A stretch of 64,000 nucleotides of DNA from CAVQBP01 sp963740945 (GCA_963740945.1 CAVUGE010000008.1:62001-126000); one strand, 5' to 3'; numbered from the stretch's first letter, positions 45,319 to 54,525 are shown. Notes: generated by a model not told the origin, from the sequence alone. Translations and numbers: made by a program.

Positions 45319-45734
45319 ATCTATTAACTCTTGCGTTATAATGCCCCGTATTTAAGCCGCAGCCTATAACAAGACTGCCGCTTTTATTATTTCTGCCAAA
45401 GATTAAGCAAACTGTGCTTAACTTGTTTTCACAAGCACAATTTGCAAGAAACTAATTGGAGCACTTCAGTCGAACAAGATACGTTAATCAGATCATCTAT
45501 TTTAAAAATCTCTAAAATGCAAGTGCGTATACGCTGTTGGCTTGAAATGCTTTATGTGCTGCATTTATTTACATTTAATGGATTTAATATATTCTATCTT
45601 ATAGCACAACGTTAGGCAATCCCCAAATTTTTGATTTTGCCGCTTGATTGCGTAAATGCCACCAATGATTTTAAACTAAAACACATGGTGAAGATATTCA
45701 GCTTATCTGGAGTATTATAAATAAGTTGGCAGTC
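45319..45734. other. Intergenic region, 416 bp, with a strong hairpin
   Basis: GCAAACTGTGCTT (45407-45419) and AAGCACAATTTGC (45433-45445) pair at 12 of 13 positions around a 13-nt loop. The phrase GCACTTCAGTCGAA near 45451 resembles GCACTTCAGCCGAA near 60549, the flank of another accessory gene. No ORF. Confidence 0.45.
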
Positions 45735-46328
45735 TTAAGCTCCAATAATACCTGTCTGGACTTTTCCGGCTCGCTTGTAATTGGCAATAATCACTCCACT
45801 TGGTGTAACCAAACTCTCTGTTAATGTAAAGGCTGCCGGAATCGTGCCATTGTCAAACAACTTTTTCCCTTTACCAAGAGTCAACGGGTGAATCTTGAGC
45901 CAGAGTTCGTCCACTAAATCATTCTTAAGTAGCAGTTGAATAAACTTACCACTGCCGTGAACTTGAATGTCGGAACCTTCTGAATTCCTGAGCTTTTCGA
46001 TATCCGCCAAACTTTCGAGGAAAACTGAGTTTTTCCAATCTGACTTTTTCATGGTCTTGGACATTATGTATTTTGTGACATCATTGATACCTGGCCAAAA
46101 GTCTGCATGTTCAGGCCAGTAGTCGGCAAAAATCTCAAATGTTTTTCTGCCCAAAAGAAGGTCTGCAGGTTTCATCTGTTTTTCCATGACCTTATCAACG
46201 ACCTCGTCAAAATAAGGTGCACTCCAACCGCCATATTTGAAACCGCCTAATGTATCTTCCTCAGGTCCACCAGGTGCTTGCATTACTCCGTCTAATGTAA
46301 TAAATGATAAAACGATTATTTTTCTCAT
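45735..46328 (-). CDS. Dihydrofolate reductase-like (RibD C-terminal) family protein
   Basis: I start at ATG 46328 (MRKIIVLSFITLDGVMQAP); two in-frame ATGs slightly upstream are possible. The ~197-residue protein is the RibD_C/DHFR-like fold: SFITLDGVMQAPGGPEED, LLLGRKTFEIFADYWP, IQVHGSGKFIQLLLKNDLVDELWLKIHP and GKGKKLFDNGTIP. The GSG nucleotide-binding turn is intact. These small proteins are widespread accessory reductases of unknown substrate, not the essential DHFR. It lies among horizontally mobile-looking single genes. Confidence 0.8.
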   Translation of the reverse strand: MRKIIVLSFITLDGVMQAPGGPEEDTLGGFKYGGWSAPYFDEVVDKVMEKQMKPADLLLGRKTFEIFADYWPEHADFWPGINDVTKYIMSKTMKKSDWKNSVFLESLADIEKLRNSEGSDIQVHGSGKFIQLLLKNDLVDELWLKIHPLTLGKGKKLFDNGTIPAAFTLTESLVTPSGVIIANYKRAGKVQTGIIGA

Positions 46329-46419
46329 GAGTCCCATCAAAAGTTCCAAAGTGGGTTAAATGTTATTTGTCTCTGAAAGGAATATTTCTCTAATTCCATA
46401 TTAAACTTTACGTTGAACT

Positions 46420-46728
46420 TTATTTTGAAATAAAATTAAACTTTAACAAGGATGTTTTTTCGGGATTTAACTTTAACCCTTTAGGCATAAAGTCGTGCGA
46501 TTTTTTATGATTCTCGCTTTTAAACCAATTTTTATAACAGTTTTCGTTTTCCCAGTAAGTGATTAGCCATATTTCATTTTTATTTTCAAATGGAGAGAGT
46601 ACTTCTAGTTTTACAAATCCCTCAGCATTTTCTACAAAATGGGGGCGATTAACAAATGCTTCTTGAACTTCGTTTATCATACCATTAGAAACTTCAAAAA
46701 TACTTAGTGCAACAAAACCTTTATTCAT
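46420..46728 (-). CDS. Antibiotic biosynthesis monooxygenase (ABM)-domain protein
   Basis: The 102-residue protein is one dimeric ferredoxin-like ABM domain: FVALSIFEVSNGMINEVQEAF, GFVKLEVLSPFENKNEIWLITYWENENCYKNWF and SENHKKSH. The W-E and H positions are those of small monooxygenases/heme-degrading HmoA-like proteins. The true reaction is unknown. It is followed at once, on the same strand and 30 bp away, by a signalling gene cluster, but no functional link is evident. Confidence 0.7.
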   Translation of the reverse strand: MNKGFVALSIFEVSNGMINEVQEAFVNRPHFVENAEGFVKLEVLSPFENKNEIWLITYWENENCYKNWFKSENHKKSHDFMPKGLKLNPEKTSLLKFNFISK

Positions 46729-46759
46729 TTTATAAATTTACCCCACTTATGTTTATTAT

Positions 46760-47119
46760 TTAAATGTTAGTCCTAGTTGATTTATCGATAGCAAGATTCA
46801 ATTCACTTTTGGTAAACGGCTTCACCAGGAATATATCTGCACCAGCGTTTATAGCGTCATCCTTATAAAAACTGTGGACAGTAATGCAAATTATCGGAAT
46901 TTTTTTGTATGTCTCCGAGTTTTTTAATTCCTTTATTAATTCCAGTCCACTTTTTGAGCCAGGCAGACCAATATCCATAATTATTAAATCAAAATTATAC
47001 TTCCCAAGATTTTCATATAATGTTTTTTCAGATTCACAAAACTTCAAGGAATGATCCTTGAGAAAGTTTTTAAAAATAAAAATACTTTGTCCCATATCTT
47101 CTACAACTAGAATATTCAT
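46760..47119 (-). CDS. Single-domain response regulator (CheY-like)
   Basis: The 119 residues are one receiver domain: acidic pocket VVEDMG (5-10), phospho-acceptor Asp49 in LIIMDIGLPGSKSG, Thr in CITVHS and Lys in LVKPFTKSE near 101. No output domain. The start codon overlaps the kinase stop, so it is its cognate partner and probably passes phosphate on or acts by protein contact. Confidence 0.9.
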   Translation of the reverse strand: MNILVVEDMGQSIFIFKNFLKDHSLKFCESEKTLYENLGKYNFDLIIMDIGLPGSKSGLELIKELKNSETYKKIPIICITVHSFYKDDAINAGADIFLVKPFTKSELNLAIDKSTRTNI

Positions 47120-48318
47120 TACATTGTTTCATTAAATATTTTTTTATATGGTAGAGAAAAATTAAAGATGCTGCCACTGCAGACTATACTCTCGACCCAT
47201 ATTTTCCCCTTATGTCCTTCAATTATTTTTTTAACAATATAAAGGCCCAACCCTGTACTATTTTCACCACCTGTTGCTTTTGTGCTTGTTTTTTGAAATG
47301 GTTTAAATAAAAGATTTAGTTCATTTTTTTCTATCCCCAGTCCCTGGTCCCTAACCGAAATAAATACATTGGAATCATCAGCACTTACGTTTATAAAAAT
47401 TTCTTTTTCAGGATATGAATATTTGATAGCATTGTTTATAAGATTAGTCATTACCTGTTCTATCTTAACACGATCTATTTCAATTTCCAACGACTTAATA
47501 CTTGAATGATAATTCAGTTTTATTTTTTTCTTCTCAGAAATCAAGCGGTTGAAATTTACTATTTTGCCTACCAGGTCAATTATATTGACCATATTTAAAT
47601 CAAGGATCAGTTTACCTGATTCAATTGAACTAACATCCAAAAGATCAGTAACAATGTTAAGCATATAATTATCTAGTGATTTTATCTGACTTATAAACTC
47701 GTTTTGATCATCTGAAAATGATGACTTTTCTTCTTCTAATAGTTCACAATAATTTATTATGAAACCCAGTGGATTCCGTAAATCGTGAGCAGCCATTCCA
47801 ATAAATTGATTTTTAAGGTTATTCAAGCCTACAAGCTCTGAGTTTTTCTTTGCAATTTCTCTTTGCATTCCTACCAATTGGTTATTCAGCTTGCTTATTT
47901 CATCAAATAATTTGCTGTTTGCGTTAGTTATTGGCTCATTATTCTGAACCTTCGATTTCTCCAATCCTCTGATAGTATTAGTCTGTTCATTGTTGATAAT
48001 CATCATTTCGGATAAAAATTTTCCAAATTTTATAGGATAGTGAGAACCAAAAATGATTATTGAGTCATCAAGAAGTACACCTCCGCAAAACATTGTATTA
48101 TGACTTTGTTTTTGTGTTAATTCACAACCAAATGAGGCAGAATTCCTTTTAATATCAACAATAAACTGAGGAGCCTTTCTTGAATGATCACTTACAAAAA
48201 GGTCAATAAATAATTTATTCTCTAAATGAATATCACTTCCAGAAATATTATTGTAAACTACTTTAGTAATCAGTCCTGAATTATCGCAATAAAGCAGGAG
48301 ACCGTCTTTAGATTCCAT
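47119..48318 (-). CDS. Cytosolic histidine kinase with PAS-like head, partner of the CheY-like regulator
   Basis: The 399-residue protein has a PAS-like head (1-105: GLLLYCDNSGLITKVVYNN, SFGCELTQKQ), a coiled coil (115-170), HisKA with FIGMAAHDLRNPLG (His178) and an ATPase domain (NLINNAIKYS, DQGLGI, STGLGLYIVKKII). The first 178 residues are nearly identical, at DNA level too, to the hybrid kinase at 52131-54236. It follows the B12-binding gene by 31 bp on the same strand, suggesting that the B12 protein feeds into this kinase. Confidence 0.9.
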   Translation of the reverse strand: MESKDGLLLYCDNSGLITKVVYNNISGSDIHLENKLFIDLFVSDHSRKAPQFIVDIKRNSASFGCELTQKQSHNTMFCGGVLLDDSIIIFGSHYPIKFGKFLSEMMIINNEQTNTIRGLEKSKVQNNEPITNANSKLFDEISKLNNQLVGMQREIAKKNSELVGLNNLKNQFIGMAAHDLRNPLGFIINYCELLEEEKSSFSDDQNEFISQIKSLDNYMLNIVTDLLDVSSIESGKLILDLNMVNIIDLVGKIVNFNRLISEKKKIKLNYHSSIKSLEIEIDRVKIEQVMTNLINNAIKYSYPEKEIFINVSADDSNVFISVRDQGLGIEKNELNLLFKPFQKTSTKATGGENSTGLGLYIVKKIIEGHKGKIWVESIVCSGSIFNFSLPYKKIFNETM

Positions 48319-48345
48319 ATTAGTATTTAAGAATTATCTTATTAA
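47785..48345. repeat. Segmental duplication, block A copy 1 (kinase sensor region)
   Basis: About 561 bp nearly identical (a few substitutions) to 53703-54262. It covers the kinase head up to the codon of the phospho-His, plus the short leader upstream of the kinase ATG. Confidence 0.9.
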
Positions 48346-48349
48346 ATTA

Positions 48350-49405
48350 TTAAATAATATTATTAGCTACTTTAATAGCATCAACTGCATTATTTGCAAA
48401 CCCGTCAGCGCCTAATTTCTGCCATAAAGTAGCAGCAATATTAAATGGATAGCCTCCGACCAGTATCTTTAATTTAGCTAAATCTTTTGACTGCTTTACT
48501 TTTCTTATAAGGTCTTCCACTTCACTAATGTTATATGTCATTGTTGCTGAAACTGCTAACACATCTGGCTTATAATATTCTATTGAACTTATCAGACTAT
48601 TCTGTGGAGTATTAGCACCAGAATAGTAAGAATCCCATCCATCCATTTCAAAAAGATCTGCGATCATACGGGCACCAATTTCGTGAAGTTCACCATTTAT
48701 ACACGATACAATTATTTTCTTTTCTTTTTTAATTGGACTGAACATATAGGGGTAAAATTGAGACATTACTAGTTGAGTCACTGCTGTATTAAAGTGTTCC
48801 TGCGCGACATTTATTTTACCAATTTGCCATAACAGCCCGGTTTCCTTTTGGACAGGTTGGAAAACATTCAGATATAGATCTCTTATTCTCGTACCTGCTT
48901 TGAAAGAGTTCATTATAAGTTCCATTGCTCCCTTTCTATCGCCGTCATTAACACAATTAAGATATTCACTTGCCAATAATTTTAAAGGATTTGTGTCAAC
49001 TATAAAAGATTCGGGAACAGTTTTTTGTGATCTAAAATAATCTATGCCTGTATCAATATACCTTACAGAAATTGATGAGACATCTTCTGACAAATGCTCT
49101 TTAATATATTCCCTGATCAGTTCAAAGTTTAAAATCAGATCATCTTCTTCAACAGGTAAGTTCGAAAAAAACACCTTTATCCAACTGACGTATTCATTGA
49201 ACAAAGCCTGCTCTCCGGTTTTCACTGCTTCCGATAAATATGCAAGATGATATCTGGTGTCCTCGATATAAAGGTCAGTTAATCTCTTCGTATATTTCTT
49301 TTCAAGTTCAGGCCTCAACTTAAAATGTTTTTTCAAAACGGCATCGGGAAGCATAGGACTTAATTCCTTGATCTTTTTTGATGCTATAGTATAAAGCTGT
49401 TCCAT
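48350..49405 (-). CDS. B12-binding sensor protein with CarH-type photoreceptor signature
   Basis: ATG 49405 has AGGG 8 nt before it and gives 351 residues. A helical N-terminal domain (1-130: IEDTRYHLAYLSEAVKTGEQ) precedes a four-helix-bundle cap and a Rossmann B12 domain. The cap carries W193 followed by nine residues and E203-H204, the Wx9EH signature of CarH/AdoCbl photoreceptors. The Rossmann part has GELHEIGARMIADLFEMDGW with His241 as the expected lower axial ligand, then YYSGANTP and VGGYPF. Unlike CarH there is no MerR DNA-binding domain. The neighbouring kinase and regulator suggest a light- or B12-controlled phosphorelay. Confidence 0.82.
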   Translation of the reverse strand: MEQLYTIASKKIKELSPMLPDAVLKKHFKLRPELEKKYTKRLTDLYIEDTRYHLAYLSEAVKTGEQALFNEYVSWIKVFFSNLPVEEDDLILNFELIREYIKEHLSEDVSSISVRYIDTGIDYFRSQKTVPESFIVDTNPLKLLASEYLNCVNDGDRKGAMELIMNSFKAGTRIRDLYLNVFQPVQKETGLLWQIGKINVAQEHFNTAVTQLVMSQFYPYMFSPIKKEKKIIVSCINGELHEIGARMIADLFEMDGWDSYYSGANTPQNSLISSIEYYKPDVLAVSATMTYNISEVEDLIRKVKQSKDLAKLKILVGGYPFNIAATLWQKLGADGFANNAVDAIKVANNII

Positions 49406-49575
49406 TTTTTTATCCCTATAAATCAACTATAAAATTTATTAATATATTTGTAATTAAACCCATCAATACTGTTTCAATAGATAATTGCAAGGCAATAACA
49501 GAAACGTACACAGAAAAGAGAAAAAGCACAAAGATAATGCAGATTGTGGATGTTGAATTTTGAATTGTGAATGAA
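49315..49575. repeat. Segmental duplication, block B copy 1
   Basis: About 261 bp nearly identical to 54264-54525. It covers the first ~30 codons of the B12-binding gene and nearly all of the small membrane ORF upstream. Confidence 0.88.
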
Positions 49576-49622
49576 TGGTTTTCCTTAAGATAAGTTGCCA
49601 CTTTTTTTGATGAACTTTTCAA
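49416..49622 (-). CDS. Small membrane protein upstream of the B12 sensor
   Basis: A 68-codon ORF (TTG start at 49622, uncertain) ends 10 bp before the B12 gene ATG. It has two hydrophobic stretches (ICIIFVLFLFSVYVSVIAL and VLMGLITNILINFIV). The same frame is preserved in the duplicated block at 54365-54541 despite base changes, and both copies lie next to signalling genes. No family recognised. It could be a real membrane micro-protein or a leader. Confidence 0.4.
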   Translation of the reverse strand: MKSSSKKVATYLKENHSFTIQNSTSTICIIFVLFLFSVYVSVIALQLSIETVLMGLITNILINFIVDL

Positions 49623-49701
49623 ATTATATCGAAAAGATTAAATTTGCAATAAAATTTTATTCAATAACATCAGAATCAAATGCAGTCTCAATGCATGATA
49701 A

Positions 49702-50961
49702 CTATTTTTTAATATCCTCAAAAATAACCGCAACTAAAAACTCACTTTGGCCTTCAGTCTTAAAGCTTACCTGAATATCTCTTTCATGGAGTAAATATTT
49801 AGCATCATGTGTTGTAATTTCAGGTAGGCTTTGAGTTAATTTAATTTTCTCTTGCTCCAATGACAATTTTAATCTTTCGATAATAGTATTACTAATATTT
49901 TTTAAGGTTTCACTTATCTCATTTTCTGTTGTTGTTTTCCCAGTTAATTTTTCATTAATATGGCTTAAGGTTTCACTTGAGGTTATAAGCTCGAATATAA
50001 TTCTAACATTCATTGATTCTTCAAGAAAAGTGATATTGCAGCATAGTAGATTATCCGACTTAATTTTCTCAACCGATTTAACAAAGAATGTTTCCTCATG
50101 CAAAAGATCCCCGATAGTTCTACGAATTGCCGAATGCATCTGATCTTTGATTGTCTCACTTATTTTATTATTAAAAGTATTTTTATGTTGAATAATATTC
50201 ATGAAAGAACTTTGAAAAGACTCCGGGACAAAAGATTTTTTAATTATCCCGTCAAAAAGTGAAATATACTTTTCATGAACAATCCTTGAGTCATTTAATA
50301 GAAAAATTTGAGGAACAAAATGAACTTCGGTAGTTCTAATTTTTTTTGCAACTAAAAATTCATTTATCACTCCCAATTCTTCACCTATCATAATAATTTG
50401 AGGGAAATCCTCAAAATAAAATTGTAAGCATTCTACACCATTAGTTGCTTCAATAATCTTAAATTGTGATTCAAACAGTTGTTTAAAAAAATATCTGAAA
50501 TTAATATCCTTATCTGCAAGCAACAAAGTTTTATTTCCTTTGGTGGAAGAATTTGAATCATGAGAACTTACATTTGCTTTTACAGTTGCCATATAAATAC
50601 TTATTATTTTTTTTAGTCGTTCATAAACTTTATCAGCAAATAATGGTTTGAGGATATAATCACTTACACCCAAAGATATCACTTTATTTATTGTTTCTAT
50701 TTCATTTACAGAACTGATCATAACAATTTTTAACTTATCATATTCCGGATCGGATCTTATTGCTTCCAAGACTTCTACCCCGGTCATTAAGGGCATATAA
50801 ATATCACAAAAGACCAGGTTGGGCTTGTTTTTACTTATAAGGGATAAACCTTCCATACCATTTGAAGCAGTTGAAGATTCAATATTAAATTTCTTTAATA
50901 GCATTCTTTGTAAAACGCTGATTGCATTAGGATCGTCATCAATTATTAAAGCTTTTATCAT
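49702..50961 (-). CDS. Response regulator with REC, degenerate REC and CheX-like domains
   Basis: The 419-residue protein starts with a complete receiver (1-120; acidic DDD at 8-10, phospho-acceptor Asp53 in LVFCDIYMPLMTG, Lys in LKPL). Residues 145-265 are a second receiver fold with the acceptor motif lost (IIMIGEELGVINEF). The C-terminal ~150 residues resemble the CheX/CheC phosphatase family, with ENEISETLKNISNTIIERLK as the putative E-x2-N helix. It may thus dephosphorylate another regulator. It overlaps the REC-kinase gene by 4 bp. Confidence 0.75.
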   Translation of the reverse strand: MIKALIIDDDPNAISVLQRMLLKKFNIESSTASNGMEGLSLISKNKPNLVFCDIYMPLMTGVEVLEAIRSDPEYDKLKIVMISSVNEIETINKVISLGVSDYILKPLFADKVYERLKKIISIYMATVKANVSSHDSNSSTKGNKTLLLADKDINFRYFFKQLFESQFKIIEATNGVECLQFYFEDFPQIIMIGEELGVINEFLVAKKIRTTEVHFVPQIFLLNDSRIVHEKYISLFDGIIKKSFVPESFQSSFMNIIQHKNTFNNKISETIKDQMHSAIRRTIGDLLHEETFFVKSVEKIKSDNLLCCNITFLEESMNVRIIFELITSSETLSHINEKLTGKTTTENEISETLKNISNTIIERLKLSLEQEKIKLTQSLPEITTHDAKYLLHERDIQVSFKTEGQSEFLVAVIFEDIKK

Positions 50962-52109
50962 AAAGCACCTGCTTTAGGTTTATTGGAGGCAGATAAAATA
51001 TTATTAAATGGGACATAGTTAAGAAGAATATAAAAAGTAGTCCCGGATTGCTCAGAACTTTCAAACCCAAACTCTCCATAATTCAGCTCCACCAGTTCTT
51101 TACAGATTATCAGCCCGAGTCCTGAGCCTTTTTCATTTTTTGTTCCCCTAGCTGAAGTATTCTCTTCTATTTTAAATAGTTTTGACTGTATCTTTTGAGG
51201 AATACCAACGCCATTATCTTTAACATAAATATATAATTTATTTTCCTTTTGTTTGAATCCTATCTGTATAGCCCCACCTTCATTAGAAAATTTTACTGCA
51301 TTTGATAATAAATTTCCTATAACTTGTTCAAATGCATCTTTATCAAAAAATACTTGCTGATTAAAATCTTCATAGTTAGTATGAACGGAGATTTGTTTTG
51401 ATTCGTAATATTTTTCATAACTAATAATTATATTATCTAAGGCATTACCCAAAGAAAATAATTCAGGGTTAAAAGGAATAAGTCCGGTTTGAAGACGTAC
51501 CCATAATATTAGATCCTCTACCAAAGTAAATGCTGTTTCCGAGCCATTATAAATATTTTCTATCATTATATCTTTTTCTTGTGCTCCAATTGCATCTTTT
51601 TCTTCTATTAACATTTGAGATACATTTAATAAAGCGTTAAACGGACTTCTTAAATTATGAGCAATAATCGAGAAGAATTTATCCCTGTTAGCAACTAACA
51701 CTTTAAGCTCGTCATTCTGAATTTGCAGCCTTTCATTTATATCTTTTAACTCTATTTGTGTTTTAATTCTGGCAAGCATTTCCTTAGCCTTAAATGGCTT
51801 TGTTATATAATCAACTCCGCCAACTTCATAAGCCAGGGCTATATCCTCCTCTTCGGCTTTTGCTGTTAAAAAAATTATAGGTATTTCTTTAGTCTTCTCA
51901 TTTTCCTTAAGTATTTTACAGACATCATAACCATTTTTACCTGGCATCATTATATCCAGCAAAATTAAATCCGGAAACTTTACCTCTGCTGTTTTAATTG
52001 CACTCTCTCCATTATTCGCTAATAATAATTGATAATATGGATTAAGTACAGAACTAATTAATTGAAGGTTGTTGGGATTATCATCAACTACCAATACTAT
52101 ATTTTTCAT
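50958..52109 (-). CDS. REC-histidine kinase
   Basis: In 383 residues: receiver (1-120, Asp52 in LILLDIMMPGKNG, Lys in TKPFK), coiled coil, HisKA with FFSIIAHNLRSPFN (His151) and ATPase with GNLLSNAVKFSN, DNGVGI and GSGLGLIICKELVE. The order receiver-then-kinase means it is itself controlled by phosphorylation, as the middle step in a relay. It lies 21 bp after the hybrid kinase and overlaps the REC-CheX gene, so hybrid kinase, REC-kinase and REC-CheX form one relay operon. Confidence 0.92.
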   Translation of the reverse strand: MKNIVLVVDDNPNNLQLISSVLNPYYQLLLANNGESAIKTAEVKFPDLILLDIMMPGKNGYDVCKILKENEKTKEIPIIFLTAKAEEEDIALAYEVGGVDYITKPFKAKEMLARIKTQIELKDINERLQIQNDELKVLVANRDKFFSIIAHNLRSPFNALLNVSQMLIEEKDAIGAQEKDIMIENIYNGSETAFTLVEDLILWVRLQTGLIPFNPELFSLGNALDNIIISYEKYYESKQISVHTNYEDFNQQVFFDKDAFEQVIGNLLSNAVKFSNEGGAIQIGFKQKENKLYIYVKDNGVGIPQKIQSKLFKIEENTSARGTKNEKGSGLGLIICKELVELNYGEFGFESSEQSGTTFYILLNYVPFNNILSASNKPKAGAL

Positions 52110-52130
52110 ATTTCCTCTAAATACAAATAT

Positions 52131-54236
52131 TTAAAGTGAATTTTTTTTTCGGATACATTGAATTGTTTCCATGAACTTTCCAAGTATTTTCTGCATAGCT
52201 TCAAAATCAAAGCTATCCTTAGCTGCTCTAAGTTTATCAAGATAAATTTCAAAATAAATAATATTTTTTTCTTTTATAAATTTATTTAATTCCTCAATAA
52301 AGATATCTATTTCATTTAAATCAAAAATCTCGCAAATCTCTAAAGTTTTATGATAAAATTTTGTTTCTAAATCATCAATTTTTTTATTTAATAATATTTT
52401 TTCTGAATCCTTTAATTGTGGAATTTCAGAAACAATAGAATCTGAGTTAGTTCCTTTTACTGTTTCAATTGCTTTATATGGAAAATATTTCATCAACAGA
52501 GAATATAGATTTCTTTTGAATACCGGCTTTATAAGATTATCATCAAAAAGTTTAAGTTTAGGATTATCCTTAAACTTTTGAACAGAAGCTGTAAAAGCTA
52601 TTATTGGAATTGAATTTAATTTTAAATCTTTTTTCAATAACCCTGTTGCCTGGAAACCGTCCATTTCAGGCATTCTAATGTCCATAAAAATTATATCGGG
52701 TTTATATTTTTTAGCTAAATCTATTGCTTCTTTTCCGTTGTGCCCTTCAATTATAGTAAACGGCTGATCCATTAAAAAGCCCTTTAGCACTTCAATATTT
52801 TGAATCACATCATCTATAACAAGGATAGTTCTTTTTTCGAAAATTACTTTTATATTTTCATTTTCGATGTAATTCTGTGCAATTTCTTTTGAATATTCAA
52901 CATTCTTTAATTCAATGGTAAATTTACTCCCTTTACCCAATTTACTTTCAAGATGAATACTGCCGCCTAATAATTTGGTTAAACGTTTCGAAATAGCTAA
53001 ACCCAAACCTGTTCCCGAAATATTTTTTATCTGATTATCATTAGCTTGACTGAAAGGTTCAAAAACTATTTTATGATCTTCTTCTGAAATGCCGATTCCT
53101 GTATCTTCAACTGATATTGAAATATCCAAAAGATTTTTCTCTTTATGAAAATTATTTACAGTTACTACAATTTTAATATAACCTTCATTTGTAAATTTAA
53201 GAGCATTTCCAATAATATTAACTAAAATTTGACGAATTCTGATCTCATCTGTTATTATTGATTGGGGTAAACCGGGCGGGTATTCAACCAAGAGTTCCAG
53301 TCCCCTCTCTTCAGCCTTATATTTAAATAATAAATAAATGTCATCAATTAGCTTTCTAAGATCAACTAAATCCATAACCAATTCAATTTTGCCAGCTTCA
53401 ACTTTAGATAAATCAAGAATATCATTAATCAAACTGAGCAATGCCTTACCACTGGAAAAAATTGTTTTCAAATACCCCCGGGCAGTAGGGTCTGTTATGC
53501 TCCCTAATAATATCTCAGAGAACCCAAGAATGGCATTCATCGGTGTTCGAATTTCATGACTAACATTAGCAATAAACATAGACTTTGCAATGTTAGCAGC
53601 TTCTGCTTTTATCGTTGCTTCCTCAAGCTCAGTATTTATTAGTATTAGTTCACGTGCTCTTTCTTCAACATCTTTTTTTGTAAGATCCAGTTCTTCAATT
53701 AGGTGAGCAGCCATTCCAATAAATTGATTTTTAAGGTTATTCAAGCCTACAAGCTCTGAGTTTTTCTTTGCAATTTCTCTTTGCATTCCTACCAATTGGT
53801 TATTCAGCTTGCTTATTTCATCAAATAATTTGCTGTTTGCGTTAGTTATTGGCTCATTATTCTGAACCTTCGATTTCTCCAATCCTCTGATGGTATTAGT
53901 CTGTTCATTGTTGATAATCATCATTTCGGATAAAAATTTTCCAAATTTTATAGGATAGTGAGAACCAAAAATGATTATTGAGTCATCAAGAAGTACACCT
54001 CCGCAAAACATTGTATTATGACTTTGTTTTTGTGTTAATTCACAACCAAATGAGGCAGAATTCCTTTTAATATCAACAATAAACTGAAGAGCCTTTCTTG
54101 AATGATCACTTACAAAAAGATCAATAAATAATTTATTCTCTAAATGAATATCACTTCCAGAAATATTATTGTAAACTACTTTAGTAATCAGTCCTGAATT
54201 ATCGCAATAAAGCAGGAGACCGTCTTTAGATTCCAT
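52131..54236 (-). CDS. Hybrid histidine kinase with duplicated sensor head and C-terminal receiver
   Basis: The 701-residue protein has the same PAS-like head and coiled coil (1-178) as the kinase at 47119-48318. It then departs exactly after GMAAH and continues with a coiled coil (LIEELDLTKKDVEERAREL), HisKA with FIANVSHEIRTPMN (His227), ATPase (NIIGNALKFTNEG, DTGIGI, GTGLGLAISKRL), and a receiver with Asp519 (IIFMDIRMPEMDG). The last ~110 residues are helical and resemble no catalytic domain. The junction shows a recent fusion of a copied sensor to another kinase. The inherited His of the first kinase (His178) has lost its context. Confidence 0.92.
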   Translation of the reverse strand: MESKDGLLLYCDNSGLITKVVYNNISGSDIHLENKLFIDLFVSDHSRKALQFIVDIKRNSASFGCELTQKQSHNTMFCGGVLLDDSIIIFGSHYPIKFGKFLSEMMIINNEQTNTIRGLEKSKVQNNEPITNANSKLFDEISKLNNQLVGMQREIAKKNSELVGLNNLKNQFIGMAAHLIEELDLTKKDVEERARELILINTELEEATIKAEAANIAKSMFIANVSHEIRTPMNAILGFSEILLGSITDPTARGYLKTIFSSGKALLSLINDILDLSKVEAGKIELVMDLVDLRKLIDDIYLLFKYKAEERGLELLVEYPPGLPQSIITDEIRIRQILVNIIGNALKFTNEGYIKIVVTVNNFHKEKNLLDISISVEDTGIGISEEDHKIVFEPFSQANDNQIKNISGTGLGLAISKRLTKLLGGSIHLESKLGKGSKFTIELKNVEYSKEIAQNYIENENIKVIFEKRTILVIDDVIQNIEVLKGFLMDQPFTIIEGHNGKEAIDLAKKYKPDIIFMDIRMPEMDGFQATGLLKKDLKLNSIPIIAFTASVQKFKDNPKLKLFDDNLIKPVFKRNLYSLLMKYFPYKAIETVKGTNSDSIVSEIPQLKDSEKILLNKKIDDLETKFYHKTLEICEIFDLNEIDIFIEELNKFIKEKNIIYFEIYLDKLRAAKDSFDFEAMQKILGKFMETIQCIRKKNSL

Positions 54237-54525
54237 ATTAATACTTAAGAATTATCTTATTAATCAACTTAAAATGTTTTTTCAAAACGGCATCAGGAAG
54301 CATAGGACTTAATTCCTTGATCTTTTTTGATGCTATAGTATAAAGTTGTTCCATTTTTTTATTCCTATAAATCAACAATAAAATTTATTAATATATTTGT
54401 AATTAAACCCATCAATACTGTTTCAATAGATAATTGCAAAGCAATAACAGAAACGTACACAGAAAAGAGAAAAAGCACAAAGATAATGCAGATTGTTGAT
54501 GTTGAATTTTGAATTGTGAATGAAT
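53703..54525. repeat. Segmental duplication, copy 2 (blocks A and B joined)
   Basis: It contains the equivalents of 47785-48345 and 49315-49575 directly joined near 54263; the ~970 bp of the first copy in between (most of the B12 gene) are absent. Confidence 0.88.
54238..54354 (-). pseudogene. Truncated copy of the B12-sensor gene, 38 codons
   Basis: MEQLYTIASKKIKELSPMLP and the next ~10 codons match the start of the gene at 48350-49405, then the frame passes into the leader of the hybrid kinase and stops. The whole B12 domain is missing, so the product is not a sensor. Confidence 0.85.

Noticed and set aside
45365..45622. Possible integron attC site (CCTATAAC ... GTTAGGC)
   Set aside because: The GTTRRRY core is met at one end, but the partner is not RYYYAAC and the span of about 250 bp is too long with no paired inner boxes.
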